Assembly (NCBI GenBank): GCA_030528715.1
Contig: JAUMYJ010000001.1
Span: forward strand, 1 to 64,000
DNA length: 64,000 nt
Direction: 5' to 3'
DNA from: Bacteroidales bacterium
GTDB lineage: Bacteria; Bacteroidota; Bacteroidia; Bacteroidales; Bacteroidaceae
The notes below the pieces were generated by a model that was not told where the DNA came from, made no database searches, and was given only the letters and a program-made list of their open reading frames with translations. Numbering within the stretch: the first letter of the stretch is position 1; each line of letters begins with the position of its first letter. Of the stretch, positions 9,263-19,400 are shown piece after piece. The translations under genes were made by a program, and so were the position numbers.

Positions 9263-10621
9263 CTACTTGTGGCACAGTGCACATTGACCCTCACCACAGC
9301 TAGCCATTCGGTCGCCACGGAAGCGACGCTCTACGATATCGCTCAGCCGCTCACGCAAGACAGGAATATCAATTTGTTCTATCACTTCGTTGATAAAAGC
9401 ATATTGCAGCAAGATGCGTGCTTCGGCCTCAGGGATACCACGCTGCTGCATGTAAAATAGTGCATTCGTGTCAAGCTGCCCTGTCGTAGCACCATGATTA
9501 CACTTCACATCATCAGCGTAGATTTCTAGCATCGGGCGTGTATAAATGCGTGCTGTGGGCGAAATGCAGATATTGGCATTCGTTTCTTCCGAATAGGTAT
9601 GTTGTGCATCGGGACGCACCAGCACATGCCCCACGAAAGCACCTACGGCATGGTCATCTAGCAAATACTTGTAGAGTATATTACTATCACAATCGGGTAC
9701 TTGATGGTCAATAACAGCATGGTTGTCACAATGCTGCTGGTCGTTACCCACGACACAGCCATAACACTCTACGCGTGCTTTTTCGCCAGCAAGTGCTAGG
9801 TAAAGGTAGTTGCGCGTTAGGCCACTATGTAGCATTAAGCTATTGATAATAGCTTCGCTACGTGCCTCTTGCTTTACATAGAAGTTGCTAAACTGACGGT
9901 AACTCGCGGTAGTCTCTTCGAGGAAGAGCAATTGTAACTTACTACCCTCGCCAGCATATACTTCACCCACTTGTGTGCAGAGGTGTTGCTCGCCCATGGT
10001 AGCATGTTCGCAAAAGACAAAGGTAGCCTCGGCTTCGGCTTCAAGTGCGATGAGTACACGGCGGTTGCTCATCACATCATCGCCTTGGGCAATACTTACA
10101 ATTTGGATAGGTTGCTCTACCTTAACCCCTTGTGGCACGTATACAAAAACACCATCTTGCACCAACGCCGTGTTGAGTGCCGTAATGCTATCTTTGGTTA
10201 CATCAGCTTGCTGTGCATAGTAGCGTGTCACTAGCTCGGGGTGTATGCGTGCAGCTTCGGCCAAGCTCATGACCAGCACGCCAGAGGGCAAGGCTTCGGC
10301 CATGGTCGCAGGTGGTGGAGCTAGACGATCACCCACGATATAGTAGCTCGTATTGGCCAACGCTGCCACTGGGCAGCGATAGGCAGTATAGGGATCTATG
10401 CTAAGGGCTACGCCCACTTGTGGGGCATAGGCTCTATGGGCAAAGGCTTCGCCCACGGCAGTATATTTATAGCGTTCGTCGCGCTTAGTAGGAAAGCCTT
10501 GTTGCTGAAAAGCAGCGGTGGCCACCATACGAGGTGCATTGAGCGGAGCAGGCGTAGACGCCAAAAGTGCATCGGTATGCTTGGCGATGAGCGCGTGGTA
10601 GTGTTGTTCGCTTGGCATCAT
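9263..10621 (-). CDS. sufD: Fe-S cluster assembly protein SufD
   Basis: Scaffold subunit of the SufBCD complex, which builds Fe-S clusters using SufC ATP hydrolysis. The 452-residue protein has the SufB/SufD right-handed beta-helix core (about 130-390) and the family C-terminal signature CNHGATTGQLDTNALFYMQ followed by RGIPEAEARILL. Unusually it ends in CGEGQCALCHK, a C-x4-C-x2-C cluster at the extreme C-terminus. Two adjacent ATG codons are possible starts (10621 or 10618). It lies 25 bp after sufC in one operon. SufB and SufS are not in the window. Confidence 0.92.
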   Translation of the reverse strand: MMPSEQHYHALIAKHTDALLASTPAPLNAPRMVATAAFQQQGFPTKRDERYKYTAVGEAFAHRAYAPQVGVALSIDPYTAYRCPVAALANTSYYIVGDRLAPPPATMAEALPSGVLVMSLAEAARIHPELVTRYYAQQADVTKDSITALNTALVQDGVFVYVPQGVKVEQPIQIVSIAQGDDVMSNRRVLIALEAEAEATFVFCEHATMGEQHLCTQVGEVYAGEGSKLQLLFLEETTASYRQFSNFYVKQEARSEAIINSLMLHSGLTRNYLYLALAGEKARVECYGCVVGNDQQHCDNHAVIDHQVPDCDSNILYKYLLDDHAVGAFVGHVLVRPDAQHTYSEETNANICISPTARIYTRPMLEIYADDVKCNHGATTGQLDTNALFYMQQRGIPEAEARILLQYAFINEVIEQIDIPVLRERLSDIVERRFRGDRMASCGEGQCALCHK

Positions 10622-10646
10622 ACTAGACGTATTATAGAGATGATGC

Positions 10647-11399
10647 TTAGGCCGTAGCCTCTTGCTTTATCCAATCAAAGCCGTTGCGCTCAATTTCGTA
10701 GCCCAATTCGAGCGTACCACTCTTAACGATACGGCCATCAACAAGCACGTGTACGGCATCGGGTTTGAGATAGTCAAGCATGCGCTGGTAGTGCGTAATG
10801 ACAAGAGCACTTTTCTCGGGCGTACGTAGTGTGTTGAAGCCCTCGGCTACGATACGCAGTGCATCTACGTCAAGACCTGAGTCAGTCTCATCGAGAATGC
10901 TGAGCGAAGGCTCTAACATGGCCATTTGAAAGATTTCGTTGCGTTTCTTTTCGCCACCACTAAACCCTTCATTCACACTACGGCCAGCGAGGTGTGCATC
11001 AAGGCCTACGAGGGCGCGTTTTTCTTTCATCAGTTTGAGAAACTCTGCCACGGGCAGTGGGTCGAGCTCTTGATATTTGCGCTTGGCATTGATGGCAGCA
11101 CGCATGAAGTTTACCATACTCACACCAGGGATTTCAATAGGCATTTGAAACGACATAAAGATACCCTCGTGCGAACGCTCCTCGGGCGCAAGTTCTAGCA
11201 GGTCTTTACCATTGAAGGTAATGCTGCCTTCTGTCACCTCAAAGCGAGGGTTACCCACGATTACTTGACTTAGCGTGCTCTTACCAGAACCATTAGGGCC
11301 CATAATCACGTGTACTTCGCCATCGGGAATAACGAGGTCGATGCCTTTCAATATAGGTTTGTCCTCAACCGAGGCATGCAGATTGCGTATTTCTAACAT
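10647..11399 (-). CDS. sufC: Fe-S cluster assembly ATPase SufC
   Basis: ABC-type ATPase that drives the SufB-SufD scaffold. The 250-residue protein has Walker A GPNGSGKST (34-42), a Q-loop region near FMSFQMP, the signature segment FSGGEKKR (146-153), and Walker B ILDETDSGLD (168-177), which is the characteristic SufC variant. It is the first gene of the operon, with a -7 box about 80 bp upstream. That is unusual, since in most Bacteroidota sufB precedes sufC. Cytoplasmic. Confidence 0.96.
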   Translation of the reverse strand: MLEIRNLHASVEDKPILKGIDLVIPDGEVHVIMGPNGSGKSTLSQVIVGNPRFEVTEGSITFNGKDLLELAPEERSHEGIFMSFQMPIEIPGVSMVNFMRAAINAKRKYQELDPLPVAEFLKLMKEKRALVGLDAHLAGRSVNEGFSGGEKKRNEIFQMAMLEPSLSILDETDSGLDVDALRIVAEGFNTLRTPEKSALVITHYQRMLDYLKPDAVHVLVDGRIVKSGTLELGYEIERNGFDWIKQEATA

Positions 11400-11476
11400 T
11401 GTTATGATTATCGTAAATTAAAATGGTATTGTCCACGCGCACGCCTAACTTGTTTAGCACAGCTCACGCGCGAGTG

Positions 11477-11484
11477 CAAAGATA
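11477..11484 (-). promoter_or_regulatory. -7 box of sufCD operon (TATCTTTG)
   Basis: The minus strand reads TATCTTTG, a perfect TAnnTTTG, with the predicted start about 70 nt upstream of the sufC ATG. Confidence 0.55.
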
Positions 11485-11597
11485 AGCATATTTTTTGCGA
11501 TGTAGCTTGCACTACTGCCTTTTTTAATATAATTTCAGCGCTTACAATACACCTGTCATCAATTAGCATAAGGCGTTATCGTGACTTAACATTCTAC

Positions 11598-11685
11598 TTC
11601 ATCGTGATGAAGCACTCACACCACCCCGATGATGCAGGTTATTCATCTCGATGAAGCACCCACACCATCTTAACGACGCAGCTAT
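11598..11685. repeat. Two imperfect tandem copies of a ~44-bp unit
   Basis: Copy 1 starts at 11598 and copy 2 at 11642. The first 27 bp of each (TTCATCGTGATGAAGCACTC and following, against TTCATCTCGATGAAGCACCC) differ at only a few positions, and each carries an internal TTCATC/GATGAA palindrome. The second half is less well conserved. The rest of the 478-bp region 11400-11877 holds only the two -7 boxes and no gene I can support. Confidence 0.6.
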
Positions 11686-11844
11686 TTTGTCTCCTTTACA
11701 GCCTAACATGCTAGGCACACCAACACACGTGGTGCAGCTACACGAACCCAACAAAAGTCCTATATTTCTCGCCAAGAAAGCATTCCCTAGGCTTATTACA
11801 CAACAAATCCTTATGGCACCTACTACCAAACGCTAAAAAACATG

Positions 11845-11852
11845 TATCTTTG
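11845..11852 (+). promoter_or_regulatory. -7 box of the DMT transporter gene (TATCTTTG)
   Basis: TATCTTTG matches TAnnTTTG and overlaps the codons just after an upstream in-frame ATG (11842). Transcription would start near 11859, so the ATG at 11878 is the usable start. Confidence 0.65.
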
Positions 11853-11877
11853 CGCCACAGAAAACACTATTTACCTC

Positions 11878-12795
11878 ATGATGTGGATTTCCTTTGCCCT
11901 ACTCTCTGCCCTCTGTTTAGGTTTCTATGACGTATTTAAGAAGCAGTCGCTCAGTGGCAATGCGGTGGTACCTGTGCTGTTTGTCAATACACTGCTATGC
12001 GCCTTGATATTCGTACCGCTTATGGTAAGCTCTGCACTAGGCTACATTACGGCAGAGAGTAGTCTATATATGGCTACACCTACTTGGGAGGTGCATCGAC
12101 ACATTTTGCTCAAAGCTATTATCGTGCTAGCCTCGTGGCTATGCGGCTATTTCGGCATTAAACACCTACCACTAACCATAGCAGGCCCTATCAATAGCAC
12201 ACGCCCTGTACTGACACTTTTGGGCGCACTCTTCATCTATGGCGAGGTGCTCAATGGGTGGCAATGGATAGGAGTAGTGCTAGCCATTGCATCGGTGTAC
12301 TTACTCAGTCGTAGCGGTCGGCGTGAGGGTATACATTTCGCACATAACAAGCACATATTGCTCGTAGCTCTAGCCGCAGTGTTGGGTAGCACAAGTGGCT
12401 TATACGACAAGCACCTCCTTGCCCCCATAGCATCGGGCGGACTAGCCCTGCCCAAACTCGAAGTGCAGGGCTACTATAACCTTTATCAATGCGCCATGAT
12501 GCTCATCATCTTGGCCATTGTATGGTGGCCAAGACGTAGTGTGCTACGCTTTGAGTGGCGGTGGTCCATACCACTCATTGCACTCTTTTTGACCTTAACA
12601 GATCTAAGCTACTTCTATGCCATGAGCCAAGAGGGCGCACTAGTAGCCGTTGTGAGCATGGTGCGACGTAGCAACGTGCTAGTGAGCTTTGCTATTGGTG
12701 TGTTTTTCTTGCGCGAGGCCAATGCTAAACGTAAGGCTATCGACCTGCTATTGGTGCTACTTAGCCTTATCTGTCTATGGCTGGGTAGCCGCTAA
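11878..12795 (+). CDS. DMT-family (EamA-like) transporter
   Basis: Ten-helix integral membrane protein of the drug/metabolite transporter superfamily; substrate unknown. It consists of two tandem five-helix halves (about 1-150 and 165-305), each with the typical pattern: GPINSTRPVLTLLGALFIYGE closing half 1 and a corresponding helix with SMVRRSNVLVSFAIGVFFL in half 2. The start is set at 11878 (MMWISFALL) because the more upstream ATG at 11842 precedes the -7 box and would add a polar extension. Convergent with the DUF3943 gene; no clear terminator in the 60 bp between them. Confidence 0.85.
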   Translation: MMWISFALLSALCLGFYDVFKKQSLSGNAVVPVLFVNTLLCALIFVPLMVSSALGYITAESSLYMATPTWEVHRHILLKAIIVLASWLCGYFGIKHLPLTIAGPINSTRPVLTLLGALFIYGEVLNGWQWIGVVLAIASVYLLSRSGRREGIHFAHNKHILLVALAAVLGSTSGLYDKHLLAPIASGGLALPKLEVQGYYNLYQCAMMLIILAIVWWPRRSVLRFEWRWSIPLIALFLTLTDLSYFYAMSQEGALVAVVSMVRRSNVLVSFAIGVFFLREANAKRKAIDLLLVLLSLICLWLGSR

Positions 12796-12856
12796 TGCCA
12801 GTAGACAAGAGCAAGCTAGCTACACAGGCGTACCAAATACCCCTAATCTACTGATA

Positions 12857-14449
12857 TTAAAAGTGTAAGTAAAGCCCTACGCGCGTTTCAAAGGTGCGAT
12901 GCTCTACATCATCACGATAGGTATAGTGGGTGCGACGCTGGTAAAATTGCGTATCGGCTCCCAAACTAAACCCTGCTGCAAGTGGCAGGCGTAAGGCCAA
13001 GTGGGCTACTGTGAGTCGAGCATGCCCCTTATCACCTTGCGTATTGAGGTAGAGTGGGTTGAGCGTATTAAGCGCCTCGTCGGTATATCCCTTATAGGTA
13101 AAAATATGAAAGTGCTGAAAATGCAGGCTAAGCCGTGCCCCATTGCGAAACGTTAGGTCGGTAGCACTTTGTAGCGAGTAGCCACTACCCATGTTATAGT
13201 TGCGGTCTATCACATCATAATAGTCGCTCAAACTACCACCAAGCAATATGGCGGTAGCAAAAGCACGCTGCTCAATCTGTGCAAAGGCTTGTGGCTTGTC
13301 TATACGAAAGATGATACCAGGCCCCACAGCCGCTGTCTCGCCAATACGAAATGGCACAGCCTCGCTATGCTTGAGTACGGGCTCAGAGTCAAAATAGTTG
13401 AAGTGTTGGTAAATACCCACCACTGCATCTACCTCCTGCCCGACCTCAAAAGGACGGCTCCATAGCTGTGCCGTAAGATTGACTTCACTAATGAGAGGCT
13501 GATTGCTCGCAAGGTTAAACATCGCATTGAGCGTAAAGTAGTCATAAGGTTTTTGCTTACGTTTTCGAAAAGGGTCGCCATAGCTAAGATTGACATTGAC
13601 ATAAGGCACGTATTCACCTAGAAAAAGGTTGCGCCCACTAGCCAAATAGCGAAGACCTCCACCGAGACTAGCATGCACAGGTAGCTCATAGAGGTTGTGA
13701 TACTTGTAGTGGCGGTGCTTAACACGCCACATATCACCACTTATCAAACGATTAAGCCCACGCATTGGTGATACAAGAAAGGCCAAAGCCTCACGTGCAA
13801 CACGCGCTCCACCACGCTCACTCTCATCAATAGCCAAGAGCGAAAACCTATTGGTCACCTCTCCCAAAGCCACACCACCCATCGTTGTAGCGATGAAGTC
13901 GTTTATGGCTGGTGGCTCTCGCTCAGCCAAGAACTCCCACATAAGGCTACCCATAGCTGCGTAGGGCACTGAGGTCCAAAAGCTCATGCCATTGGCACGT
14001 GCTGCATTAAAATAGAGACTACCATGATAAGGGTGCGCAAAGAGGTTGGTCGAAAACTTATCGTTGTCCCATACCATACCATGCTCAAAATTTCGCTCGA
14101 TACTACGCGCTGTGACATGAGCAAACTCTGCATTAAGCACATAGCGGTCAAAGCCCCACACACCAAGATTGATTGCCGTTACCTCAGCAGCTGCTCGCCA
14201 AGGGCGAGCACGGTTACCAACGCCATAAGTCGGAGCAAAAGCATCGTGCGGCAAGCATTTAGGCTGCTTAAATCCAAGATACTTGCCAAACCATGCCGTA
14301 GTATCAAGCACCGCTGTATCGGGCAAAGCTATCGATGCAGCTAATGTGTCAATTGTAACAATAGCACTACTATCGGAAGAGGGAGTAAGCACTGCCTTGA
14401 CCGTTAGCGTAGCACAAAAGACAGCAAAGAGAAAATAAAGACGCATCAT
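12857..14449 (-). CDS. DUF3943 outer-membrane protein
   Basis: A 530-residue envelope protein of unknown function. It starts with a signal peptide (MMRLYFLFAVFCATLTVKA). The conserved DUF3943 block lies at about 110-240, with AINDFIATTMGGVALGEV and a following MRGLNRLISGDMW segment. The remainder is alternating aromatic/polar strands typical of a beta-barrel, and it ends VGLYLHF with a terminal Phe, the usual outer-membrane insertion signal. It is the third gene of an operon with the repeat protein (9 bp upstream) and the DUF4294 gene. Confidence 0.82.
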   Translation of the reverse strand: MMRLYFLFAVFCATLTVKAVLTPSSDSSAIVTIDTLAASIALPDTAVLDTTAWFGKYLGFKQPKCLPHDAFAPTYGVGNRARPWRAAAEVTAINLGVWGFDRYVLNAEFAHVTARSIERNFEHGMVWDNDKFSTNLFAHPYHGSLYFNAARANGMSFWTSVPYAAMGSLMWEFLAEREPPAINDFIATTMGGVALGEVTNRFSLLAIDESERGGARVAREALAFLVSPMRGLNRLISGDMWRVKHRHYKYHNLYELPVHASLGGGLRYLASGRNLFLGEYVPYVNVNLSYGDPFRKRKQKPYDYFTLNAMFNLASNQPLISEVNLTAQLWSRPFEVGQEVDAVVGIYQHFNYFDSEPVLKHSEAVPFRIGETAAVGPGIIFRIDKPQAFAQIEQRAFATAILLGGSLSDYYDVIDRNYNMGSGYSLQSATDLTFRNGARLSLHFQHFHIFTYKGYTDEALNTLNPLYLNTQGDKGHARLTVAHLALRLPLAAGFSLGADTQFYQRRTHYTYRDDVEHRTFETRVGLYLHF

Positions 14450-14458
14450 AAAAGCGTA

Positions 14459-15556
14459 TTAGCGAAACTCAAAACCAAGCTCAACAATTGGCTTATGCTC
14501 AAAAGTCCTTGCGCGGCTATAATAGCGTGCATGACTATAACCACTCGTAGCAAATAGCCCCACACGCGACCAACATTGCCAAGAAACACCTACACGCGCT
14601 TGCAAAGCATACATGCGTCGCTGTTTATAAGACACAGCCTCGTTGGCATTCTCAATGTGGGCAAAACCAATATCGCCCAGCACAGCCCAGCGCGGAGCAA
14701 GCGGTAAGCGATAACCCGCACGATAGCTAAGCGTACCAGAAAACTTATCGTCTAGCCCACGATACACAAAACCAAGACTAAACTGAGTATAAAGCCTACC
14801 ATTAGTAAAGCGTACCCCCACGTTGGCTTTGGTTGTATTGCCAGCCCATAGGAGTATTTGCGTCCGCGTAATGGGAGTAAGATTTACAAAGCCTATTTTA
14901 AGCGCATTGGTGTCTTGTGAGGCATTGATAAGACCTATCTGCATACCATGCAAACGCTCGCCAGCTGCCATATTAAGCAAGCCCAACTGAACACCATGTA
15001 GGCCACCAACATAGTTTATCACACCCACTTGTGCGCCACGTAGCGCACCTACAATGGTGTTGCTCAGCCCCAGCTGTGCCATGCCATGAGAGGCCTCTAC
15101 GGCCACATTGCTCACAGCCGAAAGCTGCAAACCACGCGCCCCCTTAGTAGCGATATTGGTTAGCGCAGCCAGCTGTACACCACGTGCTTGACCAGCATAG
15201 TTAAACAGCGCAGCCGACTGCAAACCTTTAACTTCGCCCAGCGTGCTATTGCCTAGCAGCGAAAATTGCACGCCATGCATCGCACGACGTGTGACATTGG
15301 TCAATAGACTCAACTGAGCACCGCGCATCTGGGAGGTCGTATGCATCACACCTAGCTTAATAGCGAGCGGACTATGGACGTAGTCTAGCGTGTCGGTCAC
15401 GCCATGCCCAGCCTTGGCAGAGCTTGTGCTCATCATAAAAAGCACGATAGTCACTACCACACACAAGACATGCCCTACACGACGCAATTGACGATAACAC
15501 GTAATAGCAAACATTGAGAGGTACATCACATCAAAGGAAATTAAACGTAACAGCAA
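14459..15556 (-). CDS. LA_2272-type surface repeat protein
   Basis: A 365-residue exported protein whose residues about 78-220 hold roughly nine copies of a 16-residue repeat with the pattern hxGhQhxhhxNxxxxx. Examples are ARGVQLAALTNIATKG and LHGVQLGLLNMAAGER. This matches proteins annotated as LA_2272 family surface repeat proteins. The C-terminal third looks like outer-membrane beta-strands and ends VELGFEFR. The N-terminus has a long signal-like region ending STSSAKAG; the real start may be the second Met (MYLSMFAITC, 15526) rather than 15556. Function unknown. It lies 9 bp downstream of the DUF4294 gene and 9 bp upstream of the DUF3943 gene. Confidence 0.75.
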   Translation of the reverse strand: MLLRLISFDVMYLSMFAITCYRQLRRVGHVLCVVVTIVLFMMSTSSAKAGHGVTDTLDYVHSPLAIKLGVMHTTSQMRGAQLSLLTNVTRRAMHGVQFSLLGNSTLGEVKGLQSAALFNYAGQARGVQLAALTNIATKGARGLQLSAVSNVAVEASHGMAQLGLSNTIVGALRGAQVGVINYVGGLHGVQLGLLNMAAGERLHGMQIGLINASQDTNALKIGFVNLTPITRTQILLWAGNTTKANVGVRFTNGRLYTQFSLGFVYRGLDDKFSGTLSYRAGYRLPLAPRWAVLGDIGFAHIENANEAVSYKQRRMYALQARVGVSWQCWSRVGLFATSGYSHARYYSRARTFEHKPIVELGFEFR

Positions 15557-15565
15557 TAAAGCACC

Positions 15566-16207
15566 TTAGAGCTGCCCACTCTCTACCATTAGTACTACGC
15601 GCTCGGTATAGCGGTCGTCGCCTTTGGGGTCATAGCGTTTTTTTAGGCTTTGACCAAAAGTCCACGCTAAGGCTTGGTAAAGACCTGCTTGGAACGGGCC
15701 AATAAAGGCTTTAGCTATCTCATAGCTTGACTGGCCACACTCACGATCAACCAGCTTCACGAGCAACTTGCCCTGCGAAGTAGTAAGTCCTTTGAGTAGC
15801 GGAGAATACTGCTTGCGCAAGCTCTTCTCTACGCGGTCGATATGTGCTTTGCGCTCCTCGGGAGGGAGTAGTTCGAGTACTTCATAGGTTTCTAGCATGG
15901 TCTGTTTGACAAGCTTGGCTATGGGCAGTACTTTTTTGACATTATACACCAAGCGATTGTAACGATCTTGTGCCTTTTGCGACTCAAACTCCATCGGTGG
16001 GAACTTAGAAAGCACAGGCAGCAACACATGGTCAATGCTATCTTTACCACGCAATGCTTTACCCGTCTGAATGAAAAGTGGCACAGAGGCCGTAGCCTGT
16101 GTTGTATCTATGGGTGCATCGTCGTCCTCAGGCGTCTGAGCTTGTACACTCAGCACAGCCAGCCCTAACACCACCATAGCCAGCAGGCGAAATTTCCACA
16201 CGCTCAT
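15566..16207 (-). CDS. DUF4294 exported protein
   Basis: A 213-residue protein of the Bacteroidota family DUF4294, function unknown. With the start at 16207 (MSVWKFRLLAMVVLGL) a signal peptide ends at VQAQ. The mature part is mainly helical and charged. Its conserved C-terminal block contains LVKLVDRECGQSSYEIAK and LAWTFGQSLKKRYDPKG. A longer reading frame to 16240 exists, but that codon overlaps the -7 box at 16238-16245, so 16207 is preferred. First gene of the three-gene envelope operon. Confidence 0.85.
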   Translation of the reverse strand: MSVWKFRLLAMVVLGLAVLSVQAQTPEDDDAPIDTTQATASVPLFIQTGKALRGKDSIDHVLLPVLSKFPPMEFESQKAQDRYNRLVYNVKKVLPIAKLVKQTMLETYEVLELLPPEERKAHIDRVEKSLRKQYSPLLKGLTTSQGKLLVKLVDRECGQSSYEIAKAFIGPFQAGLYQALAWTFGQSLKKRYDPKGDDRYTERVVLMVESGQL

Positions 16208-16237
16208 CTTCGTAGGTATATGGATTAGTAACAAATA

Positions 16238-16245
16238 CAAAGGTA
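16238..16245 (-). promoter_or_regulatory. -7 box of the DUF4294 operon (TACCTTTG)
   Basis: The minus strand reads TACCTTTG, a TAnnTTTG match. Transcription would begin near 16231, about 24 nt before the ATG at 16207. Confidence 0.6.
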
Positions 16246-16349
16246 CGAATATTTTTCGTATCGCTACTCATATAATGCCAATGCGACTGAGGGTTGTACT
16301 ATATGTCTAACATTTTTCCTCTGTAAAAGCTTAAAGCCACGCTTTTAAC

Positions 16350-16395
16350 ACATCAAGCCGCACCCTCAACCATGTGTAAGGATACGGCTTGATGT
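16350..16395 (-). terminator. Hairpin downstream of nifJ
   Basis: A perfect 11-bp stem (ACATCAAGCCG / CGGCTTGATGT) with a 24-nt loop begins 35 bp after the nifJ stop. A second small hairpin (TAAAAGC / GCTTTTA) lies just beyond at 16324-16347. Confidence 0.6.
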
Positions 16396-16429
16396 CGTTT
16401 GATATATAAGCCCTAAGGCTGCGTTTAGA

Positions 16430-19400
16430 TTAAGCTTCGGTCGTGGCAGCTTCGGCAGTTACGGTAGCCTCTTCGGCTATGGGCAGGCTCCAATCTTCGG
16501 CTTGCTTGCGCACATAGGTTTGATAACGACGACGGGCAGCACGCTCGGCTTCTTCGTAGAGCTCGTTAAACTCAGTAGGAGCTGCCTTTTGCAACGCTAA
16601 GTAACGCACTTCGCCCTCAATGTATTCGCGGAATTTAGACCAATTTGGCTCCTTAGAGTCGAGGGTAAATGGATTTTTGCCAAGAGCTTCAAGCTCTGGG
16701 TTATAACGCCATAGATGCCAGTACCCACATTCTACGGCCTTAGCCTCTTCTTCTTGAGAGCGCCCCATAGCCCCCTTCTTAATACCGTGGGCTATACATG
16801 GCGAGTAGGCAATGATGAGCGATGGACCATTATAGGCCTCGGCTTCGCGGAAGGCTTTCAAACACTGTGCATGGTTAGCACCCATAGCCACTTGTGCTAC
16901 ATAGATATAACCATAGGTTGCTTGCATGAGACCGAGATCTTTCTTAGCAATACGCTTACCACCAGCAGCAAATTGTGCTACCGCAGCAATCGGCGTAGAC
17001 TTAGACGACTGACCACCCGTATTAGAGTACACCTCAGTGTCTAGCACTAGGATATTGACGTTTTCGCCCGATGCCAATACGTGGTCAAGACCACCATAGC
17101 CAATGTCGTATGAAGCACCATCACCACCAATAATCCACTGACTACGCTTACGGAGGAATTGTGTGAGGTCAGAAAGCTGAGCACATACTGGGCAGCCCTT
17201 AGCCTTGCCCTCTTCAATCATCGGAATGAGCTTTTCGGCTGCTTCGGCAGAGGCCTCTACATTATTCATGCCTTCAATCCACTGTGCCGCAGCTTCGCGA
17301 AACGCTTCGCTCACATGCTCAGTATCCTTGGCTTCACCTAAAATACGCGCAATGCGCTGACGCATCTTCTTATTGGCCAACTCCATACCAAGACCAAACT
17401 CACAGAAGTCTTCAAAGAGCGAGTTAGCCCATGCCGGACCTTGCCCCTTAGCATTTGTCGTGTAGGGTGTAGATGGAATAGAGCCTGAGTAAATAGACGA
17501 GCAACCCGTAGCGTTGGCTACCATTTCGCGGTCGCCAAAGAGCTGTGTCACGAGTTTTACATAAGGCGTTTCGCCACAGCCAGAACATGCACCAGAGAAC
17601 TCAAAGAGTGGCTGAGCAAACTGTGAGTTTTTAGGGTTAGCAGTCACATCAATGAGGTGCGCCTTGTTAGTCACCTTGTTTACAAGGAAGTCCCAATTTT
17701 CGGCTTGATGTTTTTGTGTCTCAAAAGGCTTCATTACAAGTGCCTTGTTGCCTTTAAAACCAGGACACACATCGGTACAGTTGCTACACCCTAAGCAGTC
17801 TAGCACACCTACTTGGATGCGGAAATCCATGCCTTTGAGCTGTGCAGGTACTTTGACTTCGAGCTTAGGTGCACCACCACTTGCAGCATCAAAGGCTACG
17901 GCCTCATTAGCATCCATAACAAACGGACGGATACAAGCATGTGGACACACAAAGGCACACTTATTACACTGAATGCAGTTTTCGCTATTCCACTCGGGTA
18001 CGAAAGGCGACACACCACGCTTTTCGTAAGCGGCCGTACCTTGACGCCATGAGCCATCTACGACGTCCTTAAAGGCCGAGACTGGTAGCAAGTCGCCATT
18101 TTGAGCGTTAATGGTGTGTACCAAAGCGATGTGCTCTGGTGCAGGGCTCTTTTCTATCACTTCGTCTTCGAGCATAGCCCATGCTGGGTCTACTTCGAGA
18201 ATTTGATATTCGCCACCACGGTCTACGGCCTGGTAGTTCTTGTCTACCACATCTTGGCCTTTCTTGCTATACGATTTTTCGATAAAGAGCTTCATCTGCT
18301 CAATAGCCAAATCAATCGGGATAACATTCGTGATGCGGAAGAAAGCCGACTGCAAAATCGTGTTCGTACGATTGCCCAAGCCTATTTCTTGCGCAATGCG
18401 TGTAGCATTGATGTAGTAAAACGTAATGTTGTGCTGCGCGAGGTAACGCTTGATATTGTTAGGTAGGTTTTTAACAAGTGTTTCGCCTTCAAACACGGTG
18501 TTGAGCAAGAAAGTACCGCCGTCTTGCAAGCCACGCATCACATCATACATGCGTAGGTAGGCTTGTACGTGACACGCCACAAAGTTGGGTGTCTTCACTT
18601 GATAGGTTGAGCGGATAGGTGTGTCGCCAAAACGCAAGTGCGAGCAGGTAAAGCCACCCGACTTTTTACTATCGTAAGAGAAGTACGCCTGGCAATACTT
18701 GTCTGTGTTGTCACCAATAATCTTGATCGAATTCTTATTAGCACCCACCGTACCATCGGCACCAAGGCCATAAAACTTGGCCTCAAACGTACCCTTACCT
18801 CCCAAAGCTAGTTCAGGCAGCATAGGCAGTGAGGTAAACGTCACGTCGTCTACGATACCCAGCGTAAAGCGATCCTTAGGCATAGGCAGGGCTAAGTTTT
18901 CAAACACAGAGATAAGCATCACAGGTGTTGTGTCGGCCGAAGCCAAACCATAGCGACCACCTACGATAAGTGGACGCTCCTCTGCATCGTAATAGGCCTC
19001 TTTGATATCAAGGAAGAGTGGCTCTCCATTGGCACCAGGCTCCTTGGTACGGTCAAGCACAGCAATGCGCTTGACAGTCTTAGGCATAGCTTGGAAAAGG
19101 TGTTTCTTTGAGAATGGACGATAGAGATGGACACTGATAAGGCCTACCTTTTCTCCCTTTTCCATCAAGTGGTCAATGGCCTCGCGAGCAGCTTCGCTCA
19201 CTGAGCCCATACATACGATTACGCGCTCAGCATCTTCGGCACCATAATAGCTAAACAGCTCGTACTTACGGCCTGTAATGCGGCTCATCTCCTTCATATA
19301 CTTTTCTACCACCTCGGGTACAGCATCGTAATAGGGGTTAGAGCTTTCGCGGTGAGCAAAGAAGGTCTCGGGGTTTTCGGCCATACCACGAGCATCGGGA

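Noticed and set aside
11599..11836. Short open frames on both strands over the 44-bp tandem repeat
   Set aside because: Composition is not protein-like (Cys-, His- and Pro-rich), the two overlap on opposite strands, and the region is explained by repeats and promoters.
11660..11840. Possible CRISPR-like array from the repeated units
   Set aside because: Only two degenerate copies, no unique spacers of constant length and no cas genes nearby.
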